A stretch of 21,710 bases of DNA from B1SED10-16 sp046498365 (lineage in GTDB: Bacteria > Desulfobacterota > Desulfobacteria > Desulfobacterales > Desulfosalsimonadaceae), in the NCBI GenBank assembly GCA_046498365.1, contig JAWOAV010000232.1, positions 1 through 21,710 on the forward strand, read 5' to 3'. The position numbers were made by a program, and so were the translations under genes. Of this stretch, positions 1 through 6,666 are shown piece after piece; position 1 is the stretch's first letter, and every line of letters starts with the position of its first letter. The notes under the pieces were generated by a model. It saw only the letters and a program-made list of their open reading frames with translations, was not told where the DNA came from and made no database searches.

Positions 1-320
1 TCTTGGGTGCCGGCGGTTTCAATATGATTGAGGCGTTCGCTGATATGATTGAGGCGTTCGTTGATGCCTTCATAAACCACATACATTCCCCACCCGACTG
101 CGCCTGCCGCGCAGAAAATGAGAAGTACGGTGAAAAAAGCCCGAAGCTTTCCGGTGCGACGCGGTTTTTCCGCTTCCGGAGAGGCCCCGCCGGATGCCAG
201 ACCGGCACCGGGGACGGCCATGCTTTTATCGGCCAGGTTTTCCGACGCCTCGGGATCACCGTCGGGCGTTTCGTCGTCAAAGATTTTAAACCCGGTATGT
301 TTTTTGTTGTCTTCGTCCAT
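1..320 (-). CDS. Partial single-pass membrane protein with C-terminal coiled coil
   Basis: Not recognised as a named family. The reading frame begins with ATG at 320 and is still open at the left edge, so the C-terminus is missing. The visible 106 residues begin MDEDNKKHTGFKIFDDE, an acidic, proline/alanine/glycine-rich cytoplasmic-looking stretch of about 60 residues. A basic patch (EKPRRTGKLR) and one hydrophobic segment (AFFTVLLIFCAAGAVGWGMYVVY) follow, then heptad-like repeats containing INERLNH and ISERLNH. The topology fits a type II membrane anchor with a periplasmic coiled coil. It starts 6 bp after the guaA stop codon and is probably cotranscribed with guaA, but nothing in the sequence ties it to purine synthesis. 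The function is unknown; the gene call itself is fairly secure because of spacing and composition. Confidence 0.6.
   Translation of the reverse strand, partial: MDEDNKKHTGFKIFDDETPDGDPEASENLADKSMAVPGAGLASGGASPEAEKPRRTGKLRAFFTVLLIFCAAGAVGWGMYVVYEGINERLNHISERLNHIETAGTQ
22..63. repeat. Two tandem 21-bp units inside the partial membrane-protein gene
   Basis: Positions 22-42 and 43-63 are two adjacent 21-bp units that differ at one base. In the minus-strand protein each unit encodes one heptad of the coiled coil (N/S-E-R-L-N-H-I), so the duplication adds exactly two helical turns and keeps the frame. More units may lie further into the gene, beyond what is visible. Confidence 0.75.
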
Positions 321-326
321 TGTCGA

Positions 327-1856
327 TTATTCCCATTCGATGGTGCTCGGCGGTTTGGAACTGATATCGTAGACCACGCGATTGACCCCCGTGACTTCGT
401 TGATGATCCGGTTAGAAATACGGCCGAGTAATTCGTGGGGCAACCGTGCCCAGTCTGCGGTCATGGCATCATTGCTTGTAACGGCACGAAAAGCAACGAT
501 GTTTTCATAGGTTCGCTTGTCCCCCATCACGCCGACGCTGCGGATGGGAAGCAGAACGGCAAAAGACTGCCAGAGCTTCCGGTAATAATCCGCTGACCGG
601 ATTTCCTCCATAATGATGGCGTCCACTTTTCGAAGAACAGACAAGCGTTTCCGGGTGATCTCGCCGATTACCCGTATGCCCAGGCCTGGTCCGGGAAACG
701 GCTGGCGCCAGACCAGCTCATCGGGGAGGCCGATGGCGGCGCCCAGCTTGCGGACCTCGTCCTTGAACAGGAATTTCAGCGGTTCAATCAACTTGAGCTT
801 CATTTTTCGGGGCAGCCCCCCGACATTGTGGTGCGACTTGATAATGGAAGTCGGCCCTCCAAAGGCGCTCTGGGACTCGATGATATCGGGGTAAAGGGTT
901 CCCTGGGCAAGGAATTCGGCATTTTTAATTTTTCTGGCTTCCGCCTCAAATACATCCATGAAAACGCGCCCGATGATTTTGCGCTTTTTTTCCGGATCGG
1001 TCACGCCGGCCAGTTTTTTTAAAAAATCGGAAGATGCGTTGACGTAGCGGATATGCAGCTTTAAATGCTGCGTAAATAGTTTTTTCAGGCGCTTTCCCTC
1101 ATCCATACGCATAAGACCGTTGTCCACAAATATACAGGTCAGCTGTTTGCCGATGGCTTTGTGGATCAACAGCGCCGTTACCGAGGAATCGACACCGCCG
1201 CTTAAGCCCAGGATGACATTTTTATCGCCGACGGCGCTTCGTATTGTTTCGATGGCCTCCTTTGCGAAGGCGTTCATGGTCCAGTCGGGACGGCAGCGAC
1301 AGATCAAAAACAGAAAATTCGTCAGCATCTGTTTTCCCTCGGGCGTATGCTCCACCTCGGGGTGAAACTGCAGGCCGTAAAAGCGCCTTTCCGGATCGGA
1401 TACGGCAGCAAAGCGCGTGTTTTTTGTCGATGCGGCCGGGACAAACCCCTCGGGAAGAGATACGATGGCGTCTCCGTGGCTCATCCAGCAGGAGGTGGTT
1501 TCGGGCAGCCCTTCAAAAAGGAATTCCGGCTTTTCGATTGTGAGTTCGGCAAAACCGTATTCGCGTTTTTTGGCCTTTTTTACTTCCCCGCCGAGGGAAT
1601 GTATCATAAATTGCATGCCGTAGCAGATGCCCAGCACGGGAACGCCCATTTCAAATATCTCCCTGGACGTTACCGGGCTGTTTGTTTCATATATGCTGGC
1701 AGGCCCTCCGGAAAGAATGATGCCTTCGGGGTTCAACCGGCGAAGGGTTTCCATGTCAATATCCGGTTGCACGATCTGGCAGTAGACGCTGGCTTCCCTG
1801 ACACGCCGGGCAATAAGCTGGTTGTATTGGGATCCGAAATCAATGACGACGATCAT
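327..1856 (-). CDS. guaA: GMP synthase (glutamine-hydrolysing)
   Basis: Converts XMP, glutamine and ATP to GMP, the last step of guanine nucleotide synthesis; cytoplasmic. The protein is 509 residues, close to the usual length of about 510-525. The N-terminal class I glutamine amidotransferase starts MIVVIDFGSQYNQLIARRVR and has the nucleophile loop GICYGMQ (Cys78) and the His/Glu pair in LQFHPEVEH (His165, Glu167). The ATP-pyrophosphatase domain has the P-loop GLSGGVDSS (about 218-226), and the C-terminal dimerisation part ends with the typical VVYDISSKPPSTIEWE. The open frame extends far upstream, but ATG 1856 is chosen because it matches the family N-terminus and is preceded by AGGGG at good spacing. 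It has its own promoter and a long leader, and is followed within 6 bp by a membrane-protein gene. Confidence 0.97.
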   Translation of the reverse strand: MIVVIDFGSQYNQLIARRVREASVYCQIVQPDIDMETLRRLNPEGIILSGGPASIYETNSPVTSREIFEMGVPVLGICYGMQFMIHSLGGEVKKAKKREYGFAELTIEKPEFLFEGLPETTSCWMSHGDAIVSLPEGFVPAASTKNTRFAAVSDPERRFYGLQFHPEVEHTPEGKQMLTNFLFLICRCRPDWTMNAFAKEAIETIRSAVGDKNVILGLSGGVDSSVTALLIHKAIGKQLTCIFVDNGLMRMDEGKRLKKLFTQHLKLHIRYVNASSDFLKKLAGVTDPEKKRKIIGRVFMDVFEAEARKIKNAEFLAQGTLYPDIIESQSAFGGPTSIIKSHHNVGGLPRKMKLKLIEPLKFLFKDEVRKLGAAIGLPDELVWRQPFPGPGLGIRVIGEITRKRLSVLRKVDAIIMEEIRSADYYRKLWQSFAVLLPIRSVGVMGDKRTYENIVAFRAVTSNDAMTADWARLPHELLGRISNRIINEVTGVNRVVYDISSKPPSTIEWE

Positions 1857-2004
1857 GTTTTCCCCTAAGGCGGCAATGCCGCAGATGATAGAAATAAAAA
1901 CCGGGCAGCGGAAACCGGAATTGAGGAAAATTTGCCTGTTTACGGGTGAAGCGTTTGGACTTGCGTATTCCGCAATGACCGTGCCGAGCGTTCTTTTCCA
2001 GGGC

Positions 2005-2114
2005 CGGGAATCGCACCTGCCGATTGTCTGCCTCCAGGCACGCGGCCACGGTACGCCCTTACAGGCGAGGAGTCTTTCCGCGTGCCTGCCTCCCATTATT
2101 CCCGTGCAAATCGG
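2005..2114 (-). promoter_or_regulatory. Structured 5' leader of guaA, candidate regulatory RNA
   Basis: Non-coding stretch between the guaA promoter and the guaA start. On the minus strand it can form a perfect 10-bp stem (AGGCACGCGG with CCGCGTGCCT, 2078-2087 with 2036-2045). Outside this are two further long-range complements: CCGATT/AATCGG (2109-2114 with 2020-2025) and CGGGAAT/ATTCCCG (2098-2104 with 2005-2011). These last two cross, so they would form a pseudoknot or be mutually exclusive alternatives. I compared it by eye with purine, cobalamin, FMN, TPP, SAM, glycine and 6S/SRP signatures and recognise none. A further hairpin (GCGGC-ATT-GCCGC) lies just before the guaA ribosome binding site. 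Structured RNA is inference; a leader that only happens to be GC-rich cannot be excluded. Confidence 0.45.
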
Positions 2115-2130
2115 TTGCTTTAACAAAGTG

Positions 2131-2159
2131 AATATGGTAAAGCAAGCCCCAAATGTCAA
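2131..2159 (-). promoter_or_regulatory. Sigma70-type promoter for guaA
   Basis: On the minus strand a perfect -35 TTGACA (2154-2159) is separated by 17 bp from CATATT (2131-2136, four of six matches to TATAAT). Transcription would start near 2124, giving a leader of about 270 nt before guaA. An 8-bp inverted repeat (TTGCTTTA/TAAAGCAA, 2115-2122 and 2138-2145) straddles the -10 and the predicted start, a position typical of a repressor operator; the regulator is unknown. Confidence 0.6.
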
Positions 2160-2237
2160 CGCTAATTTGTTCCCGGATAAAAAAGCCCGGTTTGGTTTGC
2201 ATGCGAAAAAACCCCTGTCCCTTGTCAGGATTGACCC

Positions 2238-3050
2238 ATGATCGTACAGATATACGAGATTCAGACGCCGGCTGAGGCCGAGGCCATGATCAAAATCGGG
2301 GTCGACCATGTGGGCAGCGTTTTGCCGGATGGGAAGCGATGGAAAAATCCAGATATCCTGGAAACCGTCCGAACGGTCCGACGGTCCGGGGCAAAAAGCA
2401 GCCTGATTCCATTGTTCGGCAATGCGGATCGTATATCGTCGGTCCTCGATTACTACCGGCCGGACATCGTCCATTTCTGTGACGCCGTCATAGAAGATCC
2501 CGCCGGATGGGAGGCGGCATGCGGCCGTATGATCTCCGTTCAGGCAACCATACGGGAGCGATTCCCGGAAATTGCCATTATGCGCTCTGTTCCGGTGCCG
2601 CTGCCCGGTTTGGCGCTTCCGGTGCCGATGACGGTTTTTGCGCGGTATTTTGAACCCCTGACCGACTATTTTCTCACAGACACGTACCTGCTCCCCGATA
2701 CCGGCCCCGGGGGCGCGGATCAGCCGGTTTCCGGTTTTATCGGTATCACCGGCAAGACGTGCGACTGGGAAATGGCCGCACAGCTCGTGGAAGAAAGCCG
2801 AATACCCGTTATTCTGGCCGGCGGTTTGTCCGCTGACAATGTTTTCGACGCCGCTGTGGCGGTACGCCCTGCCGGCGTGGACAGTTGCACCAATACGAAT
2901 GCCGTGGATGAATCCGCTAGGCCCATACGATTTAAAAAAGATGTGCAAAAGGTGGCGCGGTTTGTCGCTGAAGCGGGCAGAGGCGCAGCGATGGCTGCAG
3001 GAGGGCTCTCAAACGGGAAAAATCATTCGGGCACAAGCAGAAACAAATAA
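2238..3050 (+). CDS. TrpF-like (phosphoribosylanthranilate isomerase-like) barrel protein
   Basis: The 270-residue protein looks like a TIM barrel related to phosphoribosylanthranilate isomerase. The C-terminal half has the family pattern ITGKTCDW (compare GGTGKTFDW in TrpF) and PVILAGGLSADNV followed by VRPAGVDS, the phosphate-binding region. The N-terminal strand reads MIVQIYEIQT where TrpF has VKICGIT, so the catalytic cysteine is absent. An aspartate equivalent to the second catalytic residue may survive in FLTDT, but about 15 extra residues separate it from the GTG motif, and the usual VDVSSGVE is replaced by VDSCTNTN. It is therefore unlikely to be a standard TrpF and no trp genes are nearby; the substrate is unknown. 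The start ATG has AGGA 7 bp upstream. It lies 14 bp before efp, so the two are probably cotranscribed. Confidence 0.72.
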   Translation: MIVQIYEIQTPAEAEAMIKIGVDHVGSVLPDGKRWKNPDILETVRTVRRSGAKSSLIPLFGNADRISSVLDYYRPDIVHFCDAVIEDPAGWEAACGRMISVQATIRERFPEIAIMRSVPVPLPGLALPVPMTVFARYFEPLTDYFLTDTYLLPDTGPGGADQPVSGFIGITGKTCDWEMAAQLVEESRIPVILAGGLSADNVFDAAVAVRPAGVDSCTNTNAVDESARPIRFKKDVQKVARFVAEAGRGAAMAAGGLSNGKNHSGTSRNK

Positions 3051-3064
3051 GGAGAACCGGATAT

Positions 3065-3625
3065 ATGTATGAAAGCAGTGATTTAAGAAAGGGACTCAAG
3101 ATTGAAATCGACGGGGACCCCTATGAAGTTGTGGATTTCCAGTTTGTAAAGCCCGGAAAGGGGCAGGCGCTCTACAAGTGCCGGCTCAAGAACATGATCA
3201 GCGGAACCCAGTTCGAAAGGACCTATCGCTCCGGAGAGAAATTCAACCCCGCCGACCTGGAGGAGCAGCAGATGGAATATCTGTACACAGACGGCGAAGA
3301 ATATCATTTCATGAATACCTCGACCTATGAGCAGGAAGCCGTTTCCGCCTCGCAGTTGGGGGACAACGTCAAGCTCCTCAAGGAAAACATCGTCTGCAAT
3401 GTCCTGCTGTTCCGGGGGAGACCCATTGGCGTGTCCCTGCCCAATTTTATAGAACTGCGCGTTGTGAAGGCGGATCCGTGGGTAAAGGGGGATACCGCAT
3501 CCGGGAGTTCCAAACCGGCCGAACTCGAAACCGGGCTCGTGGTGCAGGTGCCGCCGTTTATCGAGGAAGGGGAAAAAATCAGGATCGATACCCGTACCGG
3601 GCAGTATGTCGAACGGGTAAAGTAG
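3065..3625 (+). CDS. efp: Elongation factor P
   Basis: Ribosome-associated factor that relieves stalling at polyproline stretches. The protein is 186 residues, the usual length, with the KOW-like N-terminal domain beginning MYESSDLRKGLKIEIDG, the modification-loop region VKPGKGQAL (Lys32 at the tip), the central OB domain (LLKENIVCNVLLFRGRPIGV, then LPNFIELRVV) and the C-terminal OB domain containing GDTASGSSKPAELETGLVVQVPPF and ending IRIDTRTGQYVERVK, as in other EF-P proteins. The loop lysine would be the site of any post-translational modification; no modification enzyme is encoded here. AAGGAGA overlaps the stop codon of the preceding gene and lies about 10 bp before the ATG, consistent with an operon. 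Confidence 0.97.
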   Translation: MYESSDLRKGLKIEIDGDPYEVVDFQFVKPGKGQALYKCRLKNMISGTQFERTYRSGEKFNPADLEEQQMEYLYTDGEEYHFMNTSTYEQEAVSASQLGDNVKLLKENIVCNVLLFRGRPIGVSLPNFIELRVVKADPWVKGDTASGSSKPAELETGLVVQVPPFIEEGEKIRIDTRTGQYVERVK

Positions 3626-3647
3626 CGCCCCGCCCGAAAGGGGTCTC

Positions 3648-3661
3648 CTGCGCCGGCGCAG
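3648..3661. terminator. GC-rich palindrome downstream of efp, weak terminator candidate
   Basis: CTGCGCCGGCGCAG is a perfect 14-bp palindrome 23 bp after the efp stop. It is not followed by a clear T-run, so Rho-independent termination is uncertain. The rest of the gap to the next promoter (about 70 bp) shows nothing else. Confidence 0.3.
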
Positions 3662-3734
3662 AAATCCGGTTTTCCCGCGACCCAAAATGCCCCTCCATGC
3701 CAGGAATCAAAGTGACAAAAAGTGGTTTTTTCCC

Positions 3735-3762
3735 TTGACAGGCGTGCACTTCCTTTGATACT
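3735..3762 (+). promoter_or_regulatory. Promoter of the FadR-like regulator gene
   Basis: TTGACA (3735-3740) is followed by a 16-bp spacer and GATACT (3757-3762, four of six matches). The predicted start near 3769 falls inside the palindromic operator. The same TTGACAGG box and the same spacing occur at the oxidoreductase-etf promoter, which supports both calls. Confidence 0.6.
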
Positions 3763-3779
3763 GAATGAATATTCATTCA
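3762..3779. promoter_or_regulatory. FadR-type operator (autoregulatory site)
   Basis: TGAATGAATATTCATTCA is a perfect 18-bp palindrome directly after the -10 box of the regulator gene. It matches the operator pattern of the Bacillus FadR (YsiA) regulator, TGAATGA-N4-TCATTCA, as I recall it, and the adjacent gene encodes a close relative of that protein. Binding would block transcription start, implying autorepression relieved by acyl-CoA. A second, near-identical site lies at 10710-10727. Confidence 0.75.
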
Positions 3780-3825
3780 TTTGTATTTCAAGTCAAAGGG
3801 GATAGTTATCACTCAGGCACCGCAA

Positions 3826-4422
3826 TTGGAACCCAATAAAAACAAATATCACCGAATACTGAATGCTGCGGTCAAGGTTTTTGCGGAGCAGGGCTTTCAC
3901 CAGGCCACGATTTCAAAAATTGCAAAAGAAGCTGGTGTGGCCGACGGTACCATTTATCTGTATTTCAAAAACAAAAAGGACATCCTGTCCCATTTCTTTA
4001 ACCACACGACACGCCAGGTGTTTGATCGATTCAGGCTTGCCGTGGATCAAGAGGAAAGTGCAGAAGACAAGCTCCGATCCCTCATCCGCATGCATCTCAC
4101 TGAATTTCAGAAATACCGTGATCTTGCAGTGGTTTTTCAGCGCGAAGCCCTTCTGGCGAGGCACGTGAACGAAGACGATATCAAGGCCATTACCCGGATG
4201 TACATGGATATTCTTGATGAAATCATCCGCACCGGCCAAAAGGAAAATACCATCCGGAAAACCATTCCCCGTGGTCTGGCCAAGCGGTTTATCCTGGGCG
4301 CAGTCAATGAGGTGATCAATACATGGGTGGTGTCCGACGGAAAGCGGGATCTGGCGAAGATGGCCGATCCGCTCGTGGACCTCTGCTTCGAGGGGATCGG
4401 TGAAGCCGAGGACGTTTGCTAG
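3826..4422 (+). CDS. TetR-family fatty-acid metabolism regulator, FadR/YsiA-like
   Basis: DNA-binding repressor, expected to release DNA when it binds long-chain acyl-CoA. The helix-turn-helix is very like Bacillus FadR: ILNAAVKVFAEQGFHQ, then ISKIAKEAGVADGTIYLYF and KNKKDIL. The C-terminal ligand/dimer domain includes AVNEVINTWVVSDGKRDLA, also a FadR-like feature. The frame is open from TTG 3781, but that codon is only about 12 nt from the predicted transcription start and has no ribosome binding site. TTG 3826, with AGG 8 nt upstream, gives 198 residues and an N-terminus (EPNKNKYHRIL) that aligns with FadR. A better Shine-Dalgarno (AAAGGGG, 3795-3801) lies between, with no ordinary start codon at the right distance, so the start is uncertain. 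The TAG stop is also the first three bases of a MITE-like element. Acyl-CoA dehydrogenase and etf genes nearby support the role. Confidence 0.88.
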   Translation: MEPNKNKYHRILNAAVKVFAEQGFHQATISKIAKEAGVADGTIYLYFKNKKDILSHFFNHTTRQVFDRFRLAVDQEESAEDKLRSLIRMHLTEFQKYRDLAVVFQREALLARHVNEDDIKAITRMYMDILDEIIRTGQKENTIRKTIPRGLAKRFILGAVNEVINTWVVSDGKRDLAKMADPLVDLCFEGIGEAEDVC

Positions 4423-4565
4423 AACCGATCTCAACATTCGGATTTCGGTTCAAGACCGGGGCGGTGTCTTGTTTCAAACCGCAGACTTCCTCGCGTATTT
4501 CGAGGATTTGAAATAAGACGCCAACAAAGATATCGGGCCGAAATATCATTTTGAGTTGGGTTCCA
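4420..4565 (+). mobile_element. MITE-like palindromic element, copy A
   Basis: A 146-bp non-coding element whose two halves are inverted repeats along nearly their whole length. The ends are TAGAACCGATCTCAA and TTGAGTTGGGTTCCA; the interior pairs GTGTCTTGTTTCAAA with TTTGAAATAAGACGCC. A second copy at 11435-11581 matches it closely in the opposite orientation. TA at the outer ends suggests insertion at TA dinucleotides, as with IS630/Tc1-mariner-type elements and their MITEs; this assignment is inference. The element touches the regulator gene, providing its TAG stop, and separates it from the acyl-CoA dehydrogenase. As RNA it would form a long hairpin that could affect read-through. Confidence 0.8.
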
Positions 4566-4602
4566 AAGAAACATTCATGCACGGACCATTCGGGCGCATT
4601 GG

Positions 4603-4618
4603 TTTGAACAGGTTCAAA
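4603..4618. promoter_or_regulatory. Inverted repeat upstream of acyl-CoA dehydrogenase, operator candidate
   Basis: TTTGAAC-AG-GTTCAAA has perfect 7-bp arms and lies about 100 bp before the acyl-CoA dehydrogenase start. It differs from the TGAATGA-type sites used elsewhere in the window, so it would need a different regulator. No convincing -35/-10 pair was found in 4566-4715, which is otherwise A/T-rich with homopolymer runs. Confidence 0.3.
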
Positions 4619-4715
4619 ATGGTGAGAATCGGGCAAAGCCGTTTTTTTGCACAGCCATCATTTTTGTTTTTTCAAAAAGCATTTTTTTAAAAAAAGAAAA
4701 AAAGGAGAAAAAGTC

Positions 4716-6527
4716 ATGGCGCAACAGATTTCCGATCGCAGGGACATTGATTTCGTCCTTCACGAACAGTTAAACATCCAAGAATTCAGCAAAAATGAGC
4801 GGTATGCGGAATTCAACAAGAAAACCGTCGACCTGATCGTATCCGAAGCCCGCAACCTTGCCGTAAAAGAGATCCTCCCCACGCGCAAGGAAGGCGATGA
4901 AGTGGGCTGTACGTTTGAAAACGGGACCGTTACGATTCCGGAATGTTTTCGCAGGCCTTTTGAGCTTCTCCGCGAAGGGGAGTGGACGGCCATGACGGAA
5001 GACCCCGAATACGGGGGGCAGGGTATGCCGGTAACGCTTTCCATGGCTGCCGCGGAATATTTTAACGGCGCCAATTATCCCCTGATGATGTATTCCGGGT
5101 TGACCCACGGCGCCGGAAAGCTCGTGGAAACCTTTGGCACGGAAAGACAAAAGAAATTATACCTCAAAAACATGTTCACCTGCAAATGGGGCGGCACCAT
5201 GCTGCTGACAGAGCCGGAGGCCGGCTCCGACGTGGGTGCGCTGACCACAAAGGCCGTCAAGAACGAAGACGGCACCTATACCATTACCGGCCAGAAAATT
5301 TTTATCTCCAGCGGCGACCACGACCTGGTCGAAAACATCATTCACCCCGTTCTGGCCCGCATTGAAGGGGCGCCTGCCGGGACAAAGGGGATTTCCCTCT
5401 TTCTGGTCCCGAAATACCGGGTCAATGAAGACGGCAGCCTGGGCGAATTCAACGATGTGAACTGCGTGGGCATTGAAGAAAAAATGGGCATCCACGGCAA
5501 CGCCACATGTACACTTTCCCTCGGAGAAAAGGGGCAGTGCATCGGGGAGCTCCTTGGCGAAGAGAACAAAGGGATGCGGGCAATGTTTCTCATGATGAAT
5601 GAAGCGCGCCTGCTCGTCGGCAACCAGGGATTCGGTTGTGCCACGTCCTCCTATATCAATTCCGTCAATTATGCCAAGGAGCGCATTCAGGGGCGCAACC
5701 TATTGAAAATGTTTGAAAAAGATGCTCCTGGCGTGCCGATTATACAGCATCCGGATGTCCGTCGCATGCTGCTGAATATGAAGGCATACATTGAAGGCAT
5801 GAGAAGCCTGCTGTACTATGTGGCATGGTGCGAAGACATGACCAAGCTGTCGGACGATGAAAAAGACAAAGAAAAATTTCAGGACCTGGTGGACTTGCTG
5901 ATCCCCATTGCCAAGGGGTATGTCACGGACCGTTCCTATGATATCTGCAACCTGGGGATGCAGATTTACGGCGGTTACGGGTATATACAGGAATATCCGC
6001 AGGAGCAGCTTGTTCGCGACTGCCGGATCACCATGATCTATGAGGGCACAAACGGCATCCAGTCCATGGACCTTTTGGGGCGGAAGCTCGGCATGAAAAA
6101 GGGGAAGCTGGTCATGGAACTCATGGGTGAAATTATGACCGTCATCAACGCCGGCAAGGAGATTGAAGAAACCAGGGAATATGCTGAAATCCTGGAAAAA
6201 CAGCTCAATAAACTGGGTGAAGTCGCCATGCACCTGGGGAAAACCGCCATGTCCGAAAAGGTTTTGACGGCGTTTGCCCATTCCTATCCCTTCATGGACG
6301 TATGCGGCGATGTGGTCATGGCGTGGATGCTTGTGTGGCGTGCAAACCTGGCCGCAGCAGCCAAGGAAAAGGCCAAGAAAAAGGACTTGCCGTTTTATGA
6401 CGGGCTGATCCGGAGCGCACAGTTCTTCTGCAAGACAGTGCTTCCGACCACCGAAGGCAAAATGAATTCCATCCTGGCCGCTGACAGCGCGGCCATTGAT
6501 ATTGACGAGGCCTCCTTTATCGGATAA
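4716..6527 (+). CDS. Acyl-CoA dehydrogenase, long (about 600-residue) type
   Basis: FAD-dependent alpha,beta-dehydrogenation of acyl-CoA, the first step of beta-oxidation, with electrons passed to EtfAB. The protein has 603 residues, typical of the long FadE5/DmdC-like branch rather than the short form of about 380. Seen: MTEDPEYGGQGMP (about 93-105), the FAD/substrate signature MLLTEPEAGSDVGAL (162-176), GQKIFISSGDHDL, the C-terminal helical domain with MQIYGGYGYIQEYP (415-428) and the catalytic base in MIYEGTNGIQ (Glu443), then the extra C-terminal domain. The start ATG 4716 has AAGGAG 9 bp upstream; the longer frame to 4647 is A-rich leader. Chain length cannot be read from sequence; DmdC-type 3-methylmercaptopropionyl-CoA activity is possible but no dmd genes are present. 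The convergent etf operon and the FadR-like regulator point to fatty-acid oxidation. Confidence 0.93.
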   Translation: MAQQISDRRDIDFVLHEQLNIQEFSKNERYAEFNKKTVDLIVSEARNLAVKEILPTRKEGDEVGCTFENGTVTIPECFRRPFELLREGEWTAMTEDPEYGGQGMPVTLSMAAAEYFNGANYPLMMYSGLTHGAGKLVETFGTERQKKLYLKNMFTCKWGGTMLLTEPEAGSDVGALTTKAVKNEDGTYTITGQKIFISSGDHDLVENIIHPVLARIEGAPAGTKGISLFLVPKYRVNEDGSLGEFNDVNCVGIEEKMGIHGNATCTLSLGEKGQCIGELLGEENKGMRAMFLMMNEARLLVGNQGFGCATSSYINSVNYAKERIQGRNLLKMFEKDAPGVPIIQHPDVRRMLLNMKAYIEGMRSLLYYVAWCEDMTKLSDDEKDKEKFQDLVDLLIPIAKGYVTDRSYDICNLGMQIYGGYGYIQEYPQEQLVRDCRITMIYEGTNGIQSMDLLGRKLGMKKGKLVMELMGEIMTVINAGKEIEETREYAEILEKQLNKLGEVAMHLGKTAMSEKVLTAFAHSYPFMDVCGDVVMAWMLVWRANLAAAAKEKAKKKDLPFYDGLIRSAQFFCKTVLPTTEGKMNSILAADSAAIDIDEASFIG

Positions 6528-6553
6528 TGTAGTCAACAGAAAATAAAACAAAT

Positions 6554-6589
6554 AAAAAAGGGTTTTCACTTTAGTGAAAACCCTTTTTT
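6554..6589 (+). terminator. Intrinsic terminator of the acyl-CoA dehydrogenase gene
   Basis: A perfect 16-bp stem (6554-6569 with 6574-6589) with loop TTTA; the stem contains GGGTTTTCAC and ends in a run of six T. The A-run on the other side makes it potentially bidirectional. It starts 27 bp after the stop codon. Confidence 0.92.
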
Positions 6590-6597
6590 GATGAAAC

Positions 6598-6645
6598 AAA
6601 AAAGCCGGCTTCCCGTCAGAACCCGACGGGCGGCCGGCTTTTTTT
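6598..6645 (-). terminator. Intrinsic terminator of the etf operon
   Basis: AAAAAAGCCGGC and GCCGGCTTTTTTT flank an inner CCCGTC/GACGGG stem. On the minus strand it ends in a T-run about 60 bp after the etfA stop. Together with the neighbouring hairpin it insulates the two convergent units, and either may work in both directions. Confidence 0.88.
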
Positions 6646-6666
6646 CAGCCAGATATAGAGAAAAAA

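Noticed and set aside
1990..2125. tRNA, 6S RNA or SRP RNA in the guaA leader
   Set aside because: A GGTGCGATTCC stretch resembles a T-arm, but its stem does not pair and no acceptor or anticodon arms fit. The closing stem expected of 6S and the conserved SRP loop are absent.
1857..2948. N-terminal extension of the guaA frame to 873 residues
   Set aside because: The extra part does not resemble GMP synthase, is antisense to the TrpF-like gene, and the family start with a ribosome binding site is at 1856.
4660..4710. Intrinsic terminator in the T/A-rich run before the acyl-CoA dehydrogenase
   Set aside because: ATTTTTTT/AAAAAAAG tracts can pair but there is no GC stem, and the A-rich part carries the gene's ribosome binding site.
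5700..6599. 299-residue minus-strand ORF
   Set aside because: Lies entirely antisense to the well-supported acyl-CoA dehydrogenase and its terminator; low-complexity His/Phe-rich translation.
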